64,000 bases of DNA from Eudromia elegans (GCA_003342815.1 PTEX01000137.1:352852-416851); one strand, 5' to 3'. Positions 1 through 13,210 are shown, counted from the stretch's first letter. The notes: a model not told the origin generated them from the letters alone. Made by a program: numbers and translations.

Positions 1-312
1 CTGAGGTCCATCGGTGGCACAGCAGCCCAGAAGACAGTTCCTAGTTTTACCTGCTCACAGAGCAGTAAGGGAAGGTGGAGGGGAAGATGGGAAGGGGTCA
101 GTGCTCATGTGGGAAGGCCACTGCGGAGCATTTCAAGCATTTTGGTCATGCTGCATGTGACTCACTAGGATGCTGCATGGCAGTTCCAGCAGACTCGCTA
201 ACTCCACAAGGTGACACTTCCAGGTTTGGACCCTGAAAGTTCGGAGGCAACGACCCAAATGCGCATCACCAGGGAGAGCGAAGGAAACCTGTACTAGAGC
301 CTCTTCTTATAC

Positions 313-362
313 CTAACAGGAAGTTGCCTGACTCATTTAGTAAAACATGATCAGGTGGCAAT
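313..362 (-). CDS. candidate coding exon (minus strand), leftmost seen
   Basis: The acceptor TTGCTGTTTCTGACTCCAG precedes 362, and the donor is TAG|GTATAA at 313/312. The phase-compatible frame encodes LPPDHVLLNESGNFLL, and one other frame stops at once. If the chain is real the gene continues beyond the left edge of the window. Confidence 0.15.
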
Positions 363-1264
363 CTGGAGTCAGAAACAGCAAAATTAATATTAGTGACGTG
401 CACTTCTAAATGAAAATACCTAGATTCAGAAACCTGAAAATGGAACCTGATCTTTTTTTTAATCCAGTTAAATACTGCACATTTTCAATGGAAATAAACT
501 GCAAAACAGATTTCAACATCTTTGCATTAGATCTCCTGGTGGTTAGTTTCATCTATCCCAACCGCGTTTCAGGGTGGGGTTTTGTTTTGTGAAGGTCAGA
601 GCTACAGAAACACTCTTTACGGGACTTTTTCCAAAGTCTTGTGTACTGCAAGCTCAGCGTAAATCTTAAGCACTTGTTTCATGATGTTTATTACTAGTTA
701 TAAAGGGGGTTGTACCTATGATGGTCTCATGAGTTTTAGGATAAGAGATTCTTGTTTGAGGAAGAACTTTTTGCCCCTTTTTCCTCCCCCCTTAGCACCT
801 ATTAACTTTCTGAATGGTGTCTGGCACTTTGCTTGCACTGTTACAGCTCAGGATCTGAAAAACATTGCTAAGAATATGAATAAATAAGTATAGGTGATCA
901 AGAACTCAATGCTACAAAGTTTTATCAACAAAGATTGCTAGTATTTCAGTTCAGCAACTGTTGGAAGCTATTGCAATGACAACACTTCAAACATGGGTGG
1001 CAAGTCACCTATGTCCCTATATTGAAGACAGAATGTATCTAGAGAAGGAGAGCATGTGCTAGATTATGAGATCCCTAATTTGAAGATATTTTTTGTTTAT
1101 ACTGTTGAAAGTGATTAATTTTAGCAGAAAAGTTAAAAGAACACTCTTCAGAAGTGTTCAAATTCAGGACACTGAATAAAAAACTGGTTTCCTGTGGCAA
1201 AGTAAAATCCTGGAGATGCAACCAGCAACGAGACTGTGTTGCAGAGCGTGACACCCCTGGTTAC

Positions 1265-1321
1265 CTCCTGGCAGCTGGCTGCACTAGTGACAGATCACGG
1301 AGAGTGCCCTGACGAGGGGAC
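1265..1321 (-). CDS. candidate coding exon (minus strand)
   Basis: The minus-strand acceptor CATTCTCTGTTCCAG is good and the donor GAG|GTAACC is acceptable. Only one of three frames is open. It encodes SPRQGTLRDLSLVQPAAR between split codons, and its phases agree with candidates on both sides (1866-2304 and 313-362). Confidence 0.15.
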
Positions 1322-1800
1322 CTGGAACAGAGAATGACTGCACATTAACAATCTTTTTGAAATACATTTGGCAATTACAAAGGTGCAAGGATGCTGACTA
1401 TTAACATATTCTTTTATACTCTCTTTACTAACATGCTTGAAGCAATGCAACTGATACTGTTCTCTTCTGAAAGACACAGAATCTGACCAAGACATTTTGT
1501 TGCTGTTTTTAAACAGAGGTATCAGATCTGCACAATGCTATAAAAAGTGAAATTGCAGCCTATTTCAATGGCTGCAATAGTTGCATCAGTTATTCCAACA
1601 TCAAGAGAAAAATAAACAAACAACCAAACAGCTGCAGAATTAGCATTGCTTTCTCTTTATCTCCATCAACTGCATACCATGTATAAGCCTAGCTTTAAAA
1701 ATTACTCAGAAACATCTTGAAAAATAACCTTGTGAGATGACTAAGGAATAATAAGAGATGTATTACTGTATGTGCTATATTTATGAAAAAAAATTACTCA

Positions 1801-1834
1801 TATAAATATATATATATATATACACACACACATA
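1801..1834. repeat. (TA)n(CA)n microsatellite
   Basis: Alternating TA steps pass directly into CA steps. Confidence 0.9.
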
Positions 1835-1865
1835 TTTTGAAGCTTCTTCAAGTGCCAGAAACTAC

Positions 1866-2304
1866 CTTTGAACCTCAAATGCAATGGATTCAGGTATGTG
1901 GAGACTGGTGTGTCTCCCTGCCCCTTCCTCCTTGCCAAAATCAGATGTCCTGATGATTCTGCAGAATCTGATTTCCAGAGCAGTGCAGATCATAGAAGTT
2001 TCACCTATTAACTCGAGGAGGCCACAGCTTCTGATTGGAACCTGGAACCTACTGCTTATAAAGGCAATAGAAGGTGATTTAATAGATTCAGTCATGAATA
2101 CTGCAAGACAACTTCTGATGCAGCTATCTTTCAATCTCTGGCACGCAGGTTCAACACAGTTTCTGCTTTCAGGCGCTGAGCTGCAATATACATTGCGTGT
2201 ATCCTTATATACATTGCTGCCTACTAGAACCACCACGTTTGAACTTTGAGACTGGGCTTCCTTGGACACTTTTCCTGGCTCTTCCCATGAACAAGCAGTC
2301 ATTT
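1866..2304 (-). CDS. candidate long coding exon (minus strand), unidentified protein
   Basis: A frame of about 146 codons is open on the minus strand and ends at a CAAAG|GTAGTT donor (1866/1865). A weak acceptor CTCAG at 2305 puts its start in phase with the 3423 candidate; an alternative acceptor inside the frame (TTGTCTTGCAG) gives the same phase with a shorter exon. Its end phase agrees with the next candidate at 1265-1321. The peptide contains several Cys and mixed polar segments but no motif I recognise. In AT-rich DNA of this size one or two open frames of this length are expected by chance. The plus strand is also open for 121 codons here. Confidence 0.15.
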
Positions 2305-3422
2305 CTGAGCACCCTGGAAGCTCATACTCAGCGGGCCATCACAAACTTTAACATTTTCCAGAACCACTCCCTTCTAAGGTATGCACATATTAACCCAAGT
2401 GAGCAACTATAATCCAAGGAGTAGCCAGAGTTTTCTGAAATAATAAACTCTAGCAAATAAAGTTAGTAATTCAATGCCTAAAGTCTATAAACTCAAAATG
2501 AAAAGTAACTTCTAATGAGAGGAGGCTCTTTTTGAACAGATACTGTCATTCAGTTATGCCGCATTCTGCATAAACTATTTTAAGGCCACCAGTAGCTTTT
2601 ACAGAGAGCATTTTACATTTAGTAAGTTTAGCTATCAAGAATGTTGATTTATGTTTCCAAAGAATATTAATACATTTGCAATAGCCAAAATGTGTTTTTG
2701 AAAGAAAAAAAGAACACATTTCTAAAAGGCTTCTTCAAATTTACATTTGTATCTCCAAATTGCCACTGAAAACCCAGAAATTCTGATTATAGTTCTGCAA
2801 AGTAAGCAAATAGATTTGGCTTCTCAATGATTTTAATTACCAGAGAATTCTCAAAAATTACGTCTCTCATGAAACTAAAAAAAAACCCAAAGAACAGAAA
2901 TTGCTTTTTTGAAGGCTAGGGAACACTACTCCGATACAGCTGTGACAGGATGGAAGAGAAGAAAGCAGGCAGATGAGCGTAGAGTATCTGCTGCACAATA
3001 AATACTGCAAGAAAGCACAAAATTTGAGAGAAAACGGAGTTTGCTCTCTGAGCTCCCTTTCAGGTTCCTTCCTGGAGAGTCCGCATCTGAAAGAATGGTG
3101 CAAACAGTCCAACTCCTTCACTCTAGACGCTAAATTTTACAAGCGACAGTTATAAACTGACCTTCCACTGTGGACCTCATATGTATTTAACTAGTCCACT
3201 AATTTATTGTAATGGTACAAACCTATTCCTGTTCTGTCATAAGTCTCTTCATCTCCATATATAACACCACAGAGGTTATAAAAACTCTTCTACGACCTGA
3301 ACATTAATGTGGAGGAATTTTCACTGAAGATTTGCATATTGAGACCATTAACTGAAGCCATCTAATAATTTGAGCATCATTCTTTAGGGTTGGTGACTTT
3401 TTTCTCCCTCAATTTAACTTAC

Positions 3423-3549
3423 TCCGTATAGAATGTATCCTTTGGTTAGCAAACACTTTGAGTATTGGGGTCATGGTAAAATCCAAGCTCTCTGCATATC
3501 CAGGCTGATGCTCACTGCCTACGAAGAAACCTTTAGAAAGGAAGTGTGA
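3423..3549 (-). CDS. candidate coding exon (minus strand), unidentified protein
   Basis: An excellent polypyrimidine tract (TTTTCTTATTCTTTCTTTC, then CATATTGTAG) precedes base 3549. The donor has the intronic bases GTAAGT at 3423/3422 but lacks the usual exonic G. The 127-base exon is open for 42 codons in phase 0, with peptide stretches such as GFFVGSEHQPGYAESLDF and ILKVFANQRIHSIR, and leaves one base for the next exon. An open run of this length has roughly a one-in-eight chance of arising randomly. The composition looks protein-like, but I cannot assign a family. Confidence 0.2.
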
Positions 3550-6267
3550 CTACAATATGAAGAAAGAAAGAATAAGAAAAGACATACTTGTGTCTAAGTT
3601 ACTCAGCTACACCATTAACTCCTTCTTGATCTGAAACAACCATCAGTTACTGAAAACACACTGAACTCAAGGCCACCGCACCTAAAAAAACCCCACTGCT
3701 ATTTAGCAGACTCCTACTTCTTCATAGTGGCATCTCGCACTTCAAAGCAACTTTTCTTTTTACCTCTCCCCCATAAAAAAATACAATTGCTGAAGTCTTC
3801 AAGCTCCAGTTTCAGCTGTGACCATCAGTTCAGTAGGAGATCAGTGCATCCCAGCATCTAATCTTAAAAAACAAACGAACGAACAAATGGAAATGCCAAG
3901 TTTTCACCATCAAAGTTCTTCTGAAAAACATCATCTTCACCTCAGAACCTTATGTGAAGTAAGGCCATCTCTCTGGCGTGCAAGATCATGCACTCTGCTT
4001 TCAGGCAGCTCTTTCACCCAACACTTTCCATCCACTGGCACACACTGTCTACAGAAACAAACTATTTAGAAAATAACATTTTAAGTTAAGAACTAGTGGC
4101 ACCAAGCATCAAAAGCACATTCAAATCAAATAAAGAGAAGAGTTCCAATGCCATTTCTAAACATAGCTTCAAGACAGAATCCTGATAGCAAAAAGCCCAT
4201 TCATTTTTATTTTCCATTAAGAAATAGCATGAACATCACTTCAGCCAGATGCACCTCTATATGCAGATCAACACCTAAATGTTTTGAAGGCAGGTACATG
4301 GGTAAGGGAAAAGAGGGATGCCTGCTTTCCAGCTGATGAGTCTATGAAGCCCAGATAATTGAAAGATTAAAATGAACCATTATATAGACTCGATCTCTGT
4401 CTCTCAGCTCCTTCTCTGAGGTGCAGTTTGTATCAATCAGTAATTTCAATCATCAAAGAGTTAAAAAGGAGTTATAACAGCAGAAAGAACATCAAGCAAC
4501 TATTCAGAGCCCGCCACTTGTTTGCGACTGAAGATAAAGAGTGCATGGAACAGAGCACGTGCATTACTACACCTAGGTTTGCAAATTTATAAATAAACGA
4601 TCTGCCCATGTTTCTATTATAACCAGCGGTGTCTAAAGAACTGTTCTGCTGGTGCTAAAGTAGGTACCTATGTTTAGTCAACTGAACAGCTCTTCTAGTC
4701 CACTCAGTCTGACTAGGTCTCCACTGAGCGTGATGGGAGCACAAGCAAAGAGCTCACACATTGGCATCTAAATTTAGGAGCCTCAGGCTGTGAGCCAGCC
4801 CGAGAGTTTATAAAGCCAAAGTACACAGGTATGTTGATAGGCCAAACACACACATGCTGTAAGCAACTGCGGCAGAGCGGTTCTTTAACATCTCTCTTCC
4901 AAACAAGGATTCCTGTGTGAAAATAACAAATCAGTAGGAGGAAGTTTGCTAGCAGGGAACTAGCTGAATTCCTAACCCATGCTTCATGCAAGTTTCAGTC
5001 AGCAAATGGTTTCTAGATATACTTAAGGAGGAAGAGATTATGCCCTATAAAAGTTCTCTTTAAAAATAGCAAAATATCCTAATAATTTCCAGGGCACAAC
5101 TGGTCAGGAAAATCTCTGTCATTCATGAGCTGTGTGAGCAGGGAAGGGCTGACGAAGATTCCTCTTTTAAAAAAGTAAGAATTAGAAGTGGGCCACATTT
5201 CTCACCAGCTGCTGCACACACATACACAGCCCTGTACTCACACTAGAAAACAAAGTTTGGGAAAAGGAAAATTGTTCATTTTTTAAAAGAAGAAAACCTG
5301 AACCACAGAATCCAGGAGAAATTGAGTTAGGGCATGCTCAGAAACTGCTGTATCTGAAGAAAGGTATCACTCTCCTGAATTACTGCAAGTTGACCACATA
5401 TACTTAGTCTGTCCCAATTGCGCAATAATATGAAAAGAGAAACCATATTCTGCCCCTTCCAGAAGACCTCTTTGTGAGGGGATTCTGCCTCTCACGAAGC
5501 CAAGCAGTACTCCGGCTACAGCGTAATGCTGGGACCAACCACACACCCAGCACTCAGCCAGCTGAATGTCCATCTCTCAGGGCCGTGGGACGACCCCTTT
5601 TCAGAACAAGGCCAAAGGCCACAAGCCCAGGCTTTTTCCTTGAGGCACCTGTTGAGTTGCTCATCTGTGTCCACCTATGTTGTAGATAACTGAGGTATGT
5701 GACATTGTTTCTGCCATAAGCTGTCTTATGGAAGTCTCCCGAAAGTTATGATTTCCCCACTCCTACTGAGAATTCATCCAGATGGCTAGAATTAATCAGT
5801 TTCCCATAAACTTGTATTAAAGAAATTGTATTTTCTTCATCTAATTCTTTCAGTCATTCACAGTATAAACCTCTCTATTATTTTGCCAGAGAAGATAAAT
5901 TTGTGATTATCTTGATTATCACGCACCTCCCTCTTAACTAACTATAGGGACAATACCAGTTCTAAGGAAAAAAAAATAACCCTCCAAAATAATTTCACAA
6001 CAGCAGTGCAGAGCTCAGTCAGCTCTTCTAATAGTCTTTAGTAGTAATTGTTTAAATGGGATCAAATTCCATCTTAAATCAACATGTTATCTAACTTCCT
6101 AGTTCTACTTCTGGAATGGAAGAGTGTTTTACAATATGAACACGTGATAATACTTAGCTTAAACCCAAAGTCAGAACAAAAAACTTGGCCTGTTACTAGC
6201 AAGGTGCTCAGCTCCATTCCCTAGGCTAAGGGAAACTTGAGGTCGCAAGCACAGCGCTGCATTTTAA

Positions 6268-6323
6268 GACCTTTAATATGTTCAAGGCCTTAATATGTCA
6301 GGCCTTTAATATGTTCAAGACTG
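6268..6323. repeat. short imperfect triplication
   Basis: GACCTTTAATATGTTCAAG, GCCTTAATATGTCAG and GCCTTTAATATGTTCAAG follow one another, a local slippage product of a unit of about 18 bases. Confidence 0.75.
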
Positions 6324-8363
6324 TTACCTTCTTCAAGAACTTAAAACTGCAGTAGGTACATTAGTGGCTTACTACAAATCCAGTTTTTACTACAGTTTAA
6401 ACAATTTACCTATGTCTGTAGACTACAGCTTGTGTTAGGCAGGCTTTCTAAATTAGTAAATAAATTCCAGTAACGTGACAAGTCATGGGGGCAGAGGAGC
6501 TGAAGGACCATGACAGAGCAGACTCCTGGTCCACTGTTCTGCGAGCAGTGGTGGCCTGGGTTCACTTCTGGCCATGCCTTTAAGGTCTGAACTACTCTGA
6601 ATCAGAGCACCCTCAAGGCACATTACTGTTCATTTATTGTGCCCCTAGGCACTGGTGCTCAGGATAGCAAAAGGAATGTAAGATCAGGCATGTTAGGTTT
6701 ACATTCCTGCACTGTCAACTGTTGGCATCAGTGAAGCAAAGAGCTGCCTCTCTAAATGGCATTTGTGATGAGGAGCACACAGCTAGACTGTTTCGCTTCT
6801 GCGGTAGATTTTTAGCAGCATAGCTTCCAAACAGGAGGGCTCTTAATCCCTTAGTATTCATAGCCCTTAAGAGGAAATACTGCTTAACAGCAGGAGTATT
6901 TGTCAGACTATTCCCTGCTCTTCCAGTAGTTCGCTTCCTAGCTTCTTCTCTCAATTGCGTATTTCCAGACCCGAATCTGGCACGAGGGAATTATTTTGAC
7001 CAGTTGGGTAAGTACTAATCCAGCAGATATGTAAGAGCAGGTTTGTTCCCATCAGCGTTCCTCCTCCGGCCCAGCCTTCCTCTTCACAGCAATGGAGCTG
7101 TTTCCCAAATCCTGCCCTCACATCATGGGAACCCAACGACAAGAGAGCACATGAGATTTGCCTGCCACGAGAACCAGCCATGGGAGCACTAGCTGCTGGA
7201 AACCCTTCCTTGGCATCTCAGAATTGGAGGAGTCTGGACAGAGGAAACAAAGAAAAGAGAAACTTTTATACAGAGTATAGGTTTATGGCTGAGCAGAAGA
7301 GGCAGAAGAGAAAACCTGCTGCGGAATTACAGTTTAAGTGACATATTAAGAAAGGGAGATATATTCAGCGATTCAAAACGCACTTGATATTGCAAAAGAG
7401 AACATTTGACTGCTACCTTTTAGTTCTGAGTAACACAAGCAAAGGATTTTCTGTTATTTTTTGCAAGTAATAAGTACCCAAGATTAGCAGAGGAGAACTC
7501 AGACAGCTCTGACAAGTATGTATCAGTTACATGCAGCTGTGGTGGAATTTTCTGGGACTAGCTACAGCGTGAAACAGAAAACAGTAAATCTAAAGAATAT
7601 CCAGATAAAAATACTCTAGCTTGGGAGTTTACATCCTGCAAGGGTAAAGAGTTTTAATAGGCAAGTGCTTGCTGTAAATATTACAATCAATAACCCTAGG
7701 CTCAACCCTGCCTAGACTAAAGACACTATGCCTGGGCAGGGAGGGGGAGGCAGTTCGTGAAGAGCAGCTACATAAAGGGGAATCCGAGAGGAGAAGGAGA
7801 GGAGAAGGGCAAGCTGCAACAGTGGGAAGGGAGAAGGTGAAGGACAGGGGAGTAGCGGGAAGCTCTCCACAGCGCTAGACCTGTCTGGAGACCCTGACCA
7901 AGACGAGTTTGACAGTGTTTAGCAGAGGCTCTGAACATTGTCCCTAGGCCAGCAAGAGACAGGTGTTAAGAGCAGGTTCCCTGGAACCCCTCCCTTAGTA
8001 CTGCTCCTCTGATGCAGGCTACACGTTTCTAAAGCGCTCACAAAACCCCAAGGCTGCAGCTAGCGATGCACAAGGTTCTCCCAATGCCCACCAGCCCGCT
8101 CACGACTCCCGAGCCTGTTCTCCCCTCCTGCCAGTGGCTCCTGCCTCTGCAGTATTGGAGAGCTGAGGAGGACACAACTCCAGGCTCAGGGTGTTCAGCT
8201 CAAATTGCCGTGTGGGGCCGCGGCTGGTGACACTGTGGACCCAAAGGCAGCAGCCTGCGGCAGGTACTAACGTCCCCAAGGGAGCTGGTGACAAACGGAG
8301 CCCTTGTCTCTTCAGCTAGACCTGCACAGGGTGAAAGAGCAGGACTGTTCCCAGAGTGCTCAC

Positions 8364-8418
8364 CTGGGTTCTTCCTAGGGGCGCCTGAGCCCTCCTCCAC
8401 TCCCCAAAATCCATCCCA
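8364..8418 (-). CDS. candidate coding exon (minus strand)
   Basis: The acceptor tract GTGCTTTTTGCCCATAAG precedes 8418 and the donor is CAG|GTGAGC at 8364/8363, which is strong. The 55-base exon completes the split codon of the 8845 candidate and ends in phase 0, encoding GMDFGEWRRAQAPLGRTQ. A second frame is also open, so phase alone does not prove it. Confidence 0.13.
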
Positions 8419-8844
8419 CTTATGGGCAAAAAGCACTGGTGCCAAAGTGTTTAACACTGCAAACTGGGTGTTTAAAGTGAAGCATGTTTGTTTTCAGGCA
8501 CAATGAACAGGTTTTTAACTACTGGCCTGATAAAAGGAAACTGCATGTTTTCCCCCCCTTTCCTTGAAGAACATTAAGTACCCTGATACTATATTGAAAT
8601 ACATGGAAGAAATAGAAGGAAATTGCAGAATGCCAGGTTTTCAAGTATAGTCCAAAAAATTAAAATGTACAGTAATACTTTCAGAATCAATCTGAGATTC
8701 TTTAGTTAAGAAAACAAAGGAACAAAAAAAAAGCTTGTTATTTACTGTGACTTTAAAACTCTAAAATGAACAAAGGTAAGTTATTTCCTGATTTGGAAGC
8801 CCTTAAATATGTATATATGTATAAATAACACAACCAAAACTCAC

Positions 8845-8876
8845 CTCTTCCCTAAAATGAACTTTGCAGAGTTTGA
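8845..8876 (-). CDS. candidate 32-base micro-exon (minus strand)
   Basis: Both splice sites are strong on the minus strand: acceptor TCTGCTTATTTTTCAG before 8876 and donor GAG|GTGAGT at 8845/8844. The frame in phase with the chain encodes SNSAKFILGK plus two bases. Exons this short are rare in vertebrates, so the strong sites may be a pseudo-exon. Confidence 0.15.
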
Positions 8877-9059
8877 CTGAAAAATAAGCAGACAAGAAGA
8901 AACAAAACAAGCGCACACACAAGGTGCGAAATACTGGTCGAAGCATCAGATTAGGAAACGCTCCCCCCAGGGCTTTGGTGGTGGCTTTTTTTAACGCAGA
9001 AGCACTAAACTGTTTGAGGCAAAGCCACGGAACACGCAGGGTAAACATCGCCACAAGCT

Positions 9060-9200
9060 GAAGAGCTGCAAGTCGAGAGATCTAGATCTGCCCAGGGTGC
9101 CCGTGAGAGGCGGCTCCTCGCGCTCCGCGGTGAGCAGCGCTTTGCTTCAGACACGCAGCGCGCGAGAGCTGCAGGTAACGGGGGGCCTTTTGCCACCCGG
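9060..9200 (+). promoter_or_regulatory. small CpG-dense block with rightward splice donor
   Basis: A cluster of CG dinucleotides (CTCGCGCTCCGCGG, CGCAGCGCGCG) lies in AT-rich surroundings and ends in a good donor CAG|GTAACG at 9175/9176 on the plus strand. This arrangement fits an alternative first exon or an antisense transcript, but no TATA or initiator is evident. Confidence 0.25.
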
Positions 9201-12200
9201 TCCCCCATCCGCTCACACTCTGTGCACAACAGCATGGGCACCAATTCAGAGCGCTCCAGAAACAAGCCTGTGTTGGGAAGGGTATCTAGCACAGGAGTGC
9301 AAACTAAAAATACCATAAAAAACTATATAAGAATTCAGCAGAACTCTGCTCTCCTTTCCCTAGAGACAAAGGCTTTCCCCATTTTAATGGGGAAGAGGAG
9401 ACCTAGTCACACTCGAGCAAGGAGTGACTAACAGCAAAAGCAAGACACACACAGTAAACATGCAGTGAATGCACAAGTTGCTCCTCCCCCTAAAAAAACA
9501 AAAATGCATTAAAACAGAAGTAGTTGTAGTACCAAAAGGCTATTAATTCCCCTCCTGCTCTGCAAGCTCAGAACAACGCGGTGCGTCACAGAGCCTGTGT
9601 TTCTGCACGTTAGCCACGAGCAGCTCCTTGCGTTTGTTTACATCAGCCAAAAGGTGCCGCAGCTGTGGCCCGGAGAGGCGCAGAACAAACAGCAAATCAC
9701 AGGGATGGAGCGGCAGCGCGCCCAGTCAGCCTGCCTTAACACAAGGCAGGGAGGGGAGGCCAGCCAGGCCGCTGGCAAAGCCTGGAGGAGAAGACGGATG
9801 GGCTACCCCTCCACTCCGCCTGCACTTTCACCTCGGGAAGAAAAGCCCCTCCATCCCCCACCGCCGCCCGAGGAAAACCAAGATAAACGCGGGGATTACG
9901 CCGAGGTGACCCCGGGCTTTGTCCTCCCCCTCCAAGCACATGCAGTGAAAAGGTCTAAACACACATCTGATTTGACAGGCATTGAGGTTCACAAAGAACG
10001 TGCTGAAAGTGAAATCACACGCGGGGCATTCATGGGTCCCTATGTCAGAGGTCACCAAGCAGCAGTTCGGCTGCTGCTTGCTAGGATTTAAACCGAACTG
10101 GTTTAACCCTACACACACACGCGCAGCACGGGCACTGACGTGCACCGCTGCCAGCCACCAAGAGCTGCGTTCCCCTCAGGCACCACCACTTCTGCAAACA
10201 CTCAATCCTTGTGACTGCCATAGTCTCTAAATTACTCCAAAAATAAATAAATAACTGTTTTTTATTAGAAGTCTTGATGACAGCTAACAATTCATCTTGT
10301 TATTTATTAGGCACATTATTATTTGATAGAAAGAACTCCAGATAAAGCATTTCCCTTTTAAAAGTACGGGCTTTTTGGCCAATTAAAGGTTGGCTGATCG
10401 ATTCCAGTATTAAAAAACACCACATTTGAATCACTTTGCTATGACAAAGAGCTCAAAAAGGATTTTGCTTAATAACTTTTCACTTATTTCCTCCGTTTAT
10501 CACCTATTGCTCGAGCACTCATTCGGGATGTCGGAAGCTGGAAAGGAGAGTGGGTCAGGACGGGGCCGGGCTGCAGAAAGCTGAGGAGCAGCAGTGGGGA
10601 CCTTCAGGGCAGCAAGAGCCACACGGAAACATGAGTGTTTCCCTCGGGAGCCCAGGAAGCGCCGCGGCTCTGAGCGGCACAGGAGCAGGCCCAGCGGGAG
10701 ACCCAGTGAGGCCCGGCCCTCGCAGCAGGTCGCGGCATGGCAAACGAGGTGCTTGCGTTTATTCCAGATGAAGAGCTCTACCTAGTACAAAATACAAAAC
10801 GGGAGCATTTCTAAGGCAATGTATTCCTAAGAACAAATATATGCCTATATGCATTTTACATAATATAGCATAGTGCTATTGCTAGACTGTCAGTGAGCTG
10901 AATTCTTTACTAGGAGCAAGTTTCAGGCCCACTTTATTACTGAAGGTGATTTCACGTAAGGATGCCAGCTTTCAGTAGCCGTCAAACACACAGGTCTCTG
11001 CAGCTTTGCCAGCAACACTGGCTTTGCTTCTCAGTCCTGACTTCTGTAAAGCAGGATGATACAGCATCACCTGCCCTACCAGCCCAGTCCCTGTGCCGAG
11101 GTATTTAAGTGCATCTGCCAAAAAGCAGCCCGTATTCCTTGTAGTTTCCACCTACGTGCCCAACTCGGTACCATCAAGCGCAGAAGTCACCACCGGCTGC
11201 TCCCCGAGGAAGCAGCAAGACGGCATGGGCTTCGTGGGAGGCACTCCCTTCGCCGACACAACTTAGTTGCACTGACTTCTCTCGTCTCACACTCAGGCAT
11301 TAATTTAAATAATCTCTGAGCAGAAACCCCAGCCTTTGTCCATTTCACAAATAGGGAAATGCGCCTCACGGAAGCACAAAAACTGCTTGTTCTTTCTGGC
11401 TAGGTCCTCATGAACATCCAGCTGCCCGTTAGAGATTTTAATCTACACCCTTCCCCCATGGATAAAGAAGAGTCCAATTTAAATAAGAGTCTGATGTCAT
11501 CTGAAGACTGAATATTTTGTTCCAAAGCCCTCATGCCTCAATGGAAACCCATATGTAACAGGCTTTCCACAAGTGTCCAACTTGCAGAAGAGGAAAAAAA
11601 CACCAAATGCAAGGACACAGCGCTAAGAGGTTTGGGACTAAGGTAAGGAGAGCAGGTGGGCCAAAAACCCCACAACAAACCCTGTTTGTAGGATATTATT
11701 AGGTTGAGAAGCAGAAATCAAAAGCCAGGACAGGCCCTGCTTGTCTCCAAATCCCTTCCCTCTCCAATGGGAGCAAACTTCAATACTATTCTACCTGAGG
11801 GCCACCAAAGCCAACTGCAAAATTGAAAATATTCCAAAAGCTCAGAACAGCAAAAGTAGTACCATTAAGATGCTTTTGGCTGTGACAGCCAGTTCTTGAG
11901 CACCCCTGTGAATGAGGAGTTAACCTAACAGCAAGCATATGCTAGCTCAGAGGACAAAAGAAGAGATCTGCAGGACTGCGCCCAGGAGCCTCCTGTGAAA
12001 TAGAGCTTGGTACTCCCTGCTCTCACTCACTAGAGCGGCATGGTCGCAGACTGCCCTCGCTCTGCAAGCTTCCAAAACCAGAAAGCTCCTCATTGCAACC
12101 CACCCACTGATGTGTGCTGCAAAATTCACACAGGTCTTCAGACTTGCACAAACTGCTCCAAGAAACCTAAACCCTCTATTCTTACAGCAAAGACATGGCT

Positions 12201-12226
12201 TATTTATATATATATACACACACAGA
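12201..12226. repeat. (TA)n(CA)n microsatellite
   Basis: TATATATATATA is followed by CACACACA. Confidence 0.85.
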
Positions 12227-12469
12227 TTTTTATTTATTGCTAAAACCAACTTGCTTGAGAGAGGAGGAGAAGGGAGAGAAGGAAGGGGATGAAAATCCAC
12301 TACAGCTCTGCAAATCTTAACTCCTTCCTTCAGTCCAACATGGAGGTGTGAGGGGAAATCCTTAAAGCCTGCATCAGCAGAGTCTACACACAGATTAGTT
12401 GACATTGCATTATTTCACAATAGTAAATAGCCTTTCCTCATAGCTGTGACCATGTGGTCAGTATTTTAC

Positions 12470-12532
12470 TTCTACAAATGACAGAGAAGCACAGGAAGTT
12501 GCTCGACCTGAGTTCAATGTCACTCGAGATGC
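12470..12532 (-). CDS. candidate coding exon (minus strand)
   Basis: The acceptor (CCCTGTCTCATGCCCGCAG) is strong. The donor GAA|GTAAAA is moderate. The exon is 63 bases, open for 21 codons, phase 0 at both ends, and so fits between the neighbouring candidates at 17294 and 8845. The encoded peptide starts ASRVTLNSGRATS. No domain is recognised, and chance is a serious alternative. Confidence 0.12.
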
Positions 12533-13210
12533 CTGCGGGCATGAGACAGGGATCTCGATGCCACAGGTACTTGGTGACACAGATAGAGAAAAGGCAGCCA
12601 TGTCCTTTTAAAGCAGCAGCTAGAGGCGATGTAGATCTGGATTCTCTCCACTGCCTAAGGAACATAAACATGAATACTCAGGCAACTGAATCACAGCTCG
12701 CCTCAAGGTCCTGGCTGAGCCTGACAGCAGCATCCTGGGCTCCACAGCACGCAGACTCCTGCAAAACCTTGTACGGCTTTATGATTAGGAGGAAGCATCT
12801 TCCTGGCAGTAGGGCACCAAATATGATTTAAGTTACTACTAGGAGTAGTACTAGGACAGGGAGATCTGGACACTTCATTCCTTGAAGTCCTGTCAGCCGT
12901 ATTAACAGCATGACAGAGATAGCTCCTGTACCAAGACAGACAGCAATGTGGCACAGCTGCATTCTAGCTTCTCATAACGACAAACTTCTAAAGATAAGGA
13001 AACACATGAGGCTTTGCGATGTTTGCCTCTAAAGCACATCTAGCAGAACCTTCTTTCTGAATATAGAATAGAAACTTCACAAGATTGGGGTCCCCAGGAT
13101 GCAAACAGGCCCAGCAGTACAGTGAAAAAGAAGTTACAGACCAAGTCCTTGCATGAAATATAAGCCCACAAGTACTAAAAAAAGCTGCAGACATTTTCAT
13201 TTGAATATCT

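Larger units (their letters stand above)
1..9050. other. AT-rich non-coding sequence
   Basis: Apart from the low-confidence minus-strand exon candidates and short repeats listed separately, I see no gene, RNA gene or transposon here. Open frames are short and scattered over all six frames. Minus-strand candidates of 37-38 bases at 5206-5242 and 6410-6447 also fit the proposed exon chain but are too short to list as genes. Confidence 0.6.

Noticed and set aside
6715..7181. Two minus-strand frames (79 and 76 codons) as an exon pair
   Set aside because: They are separated by in-frame stops, and no donor in a compatible phase closes the first one.
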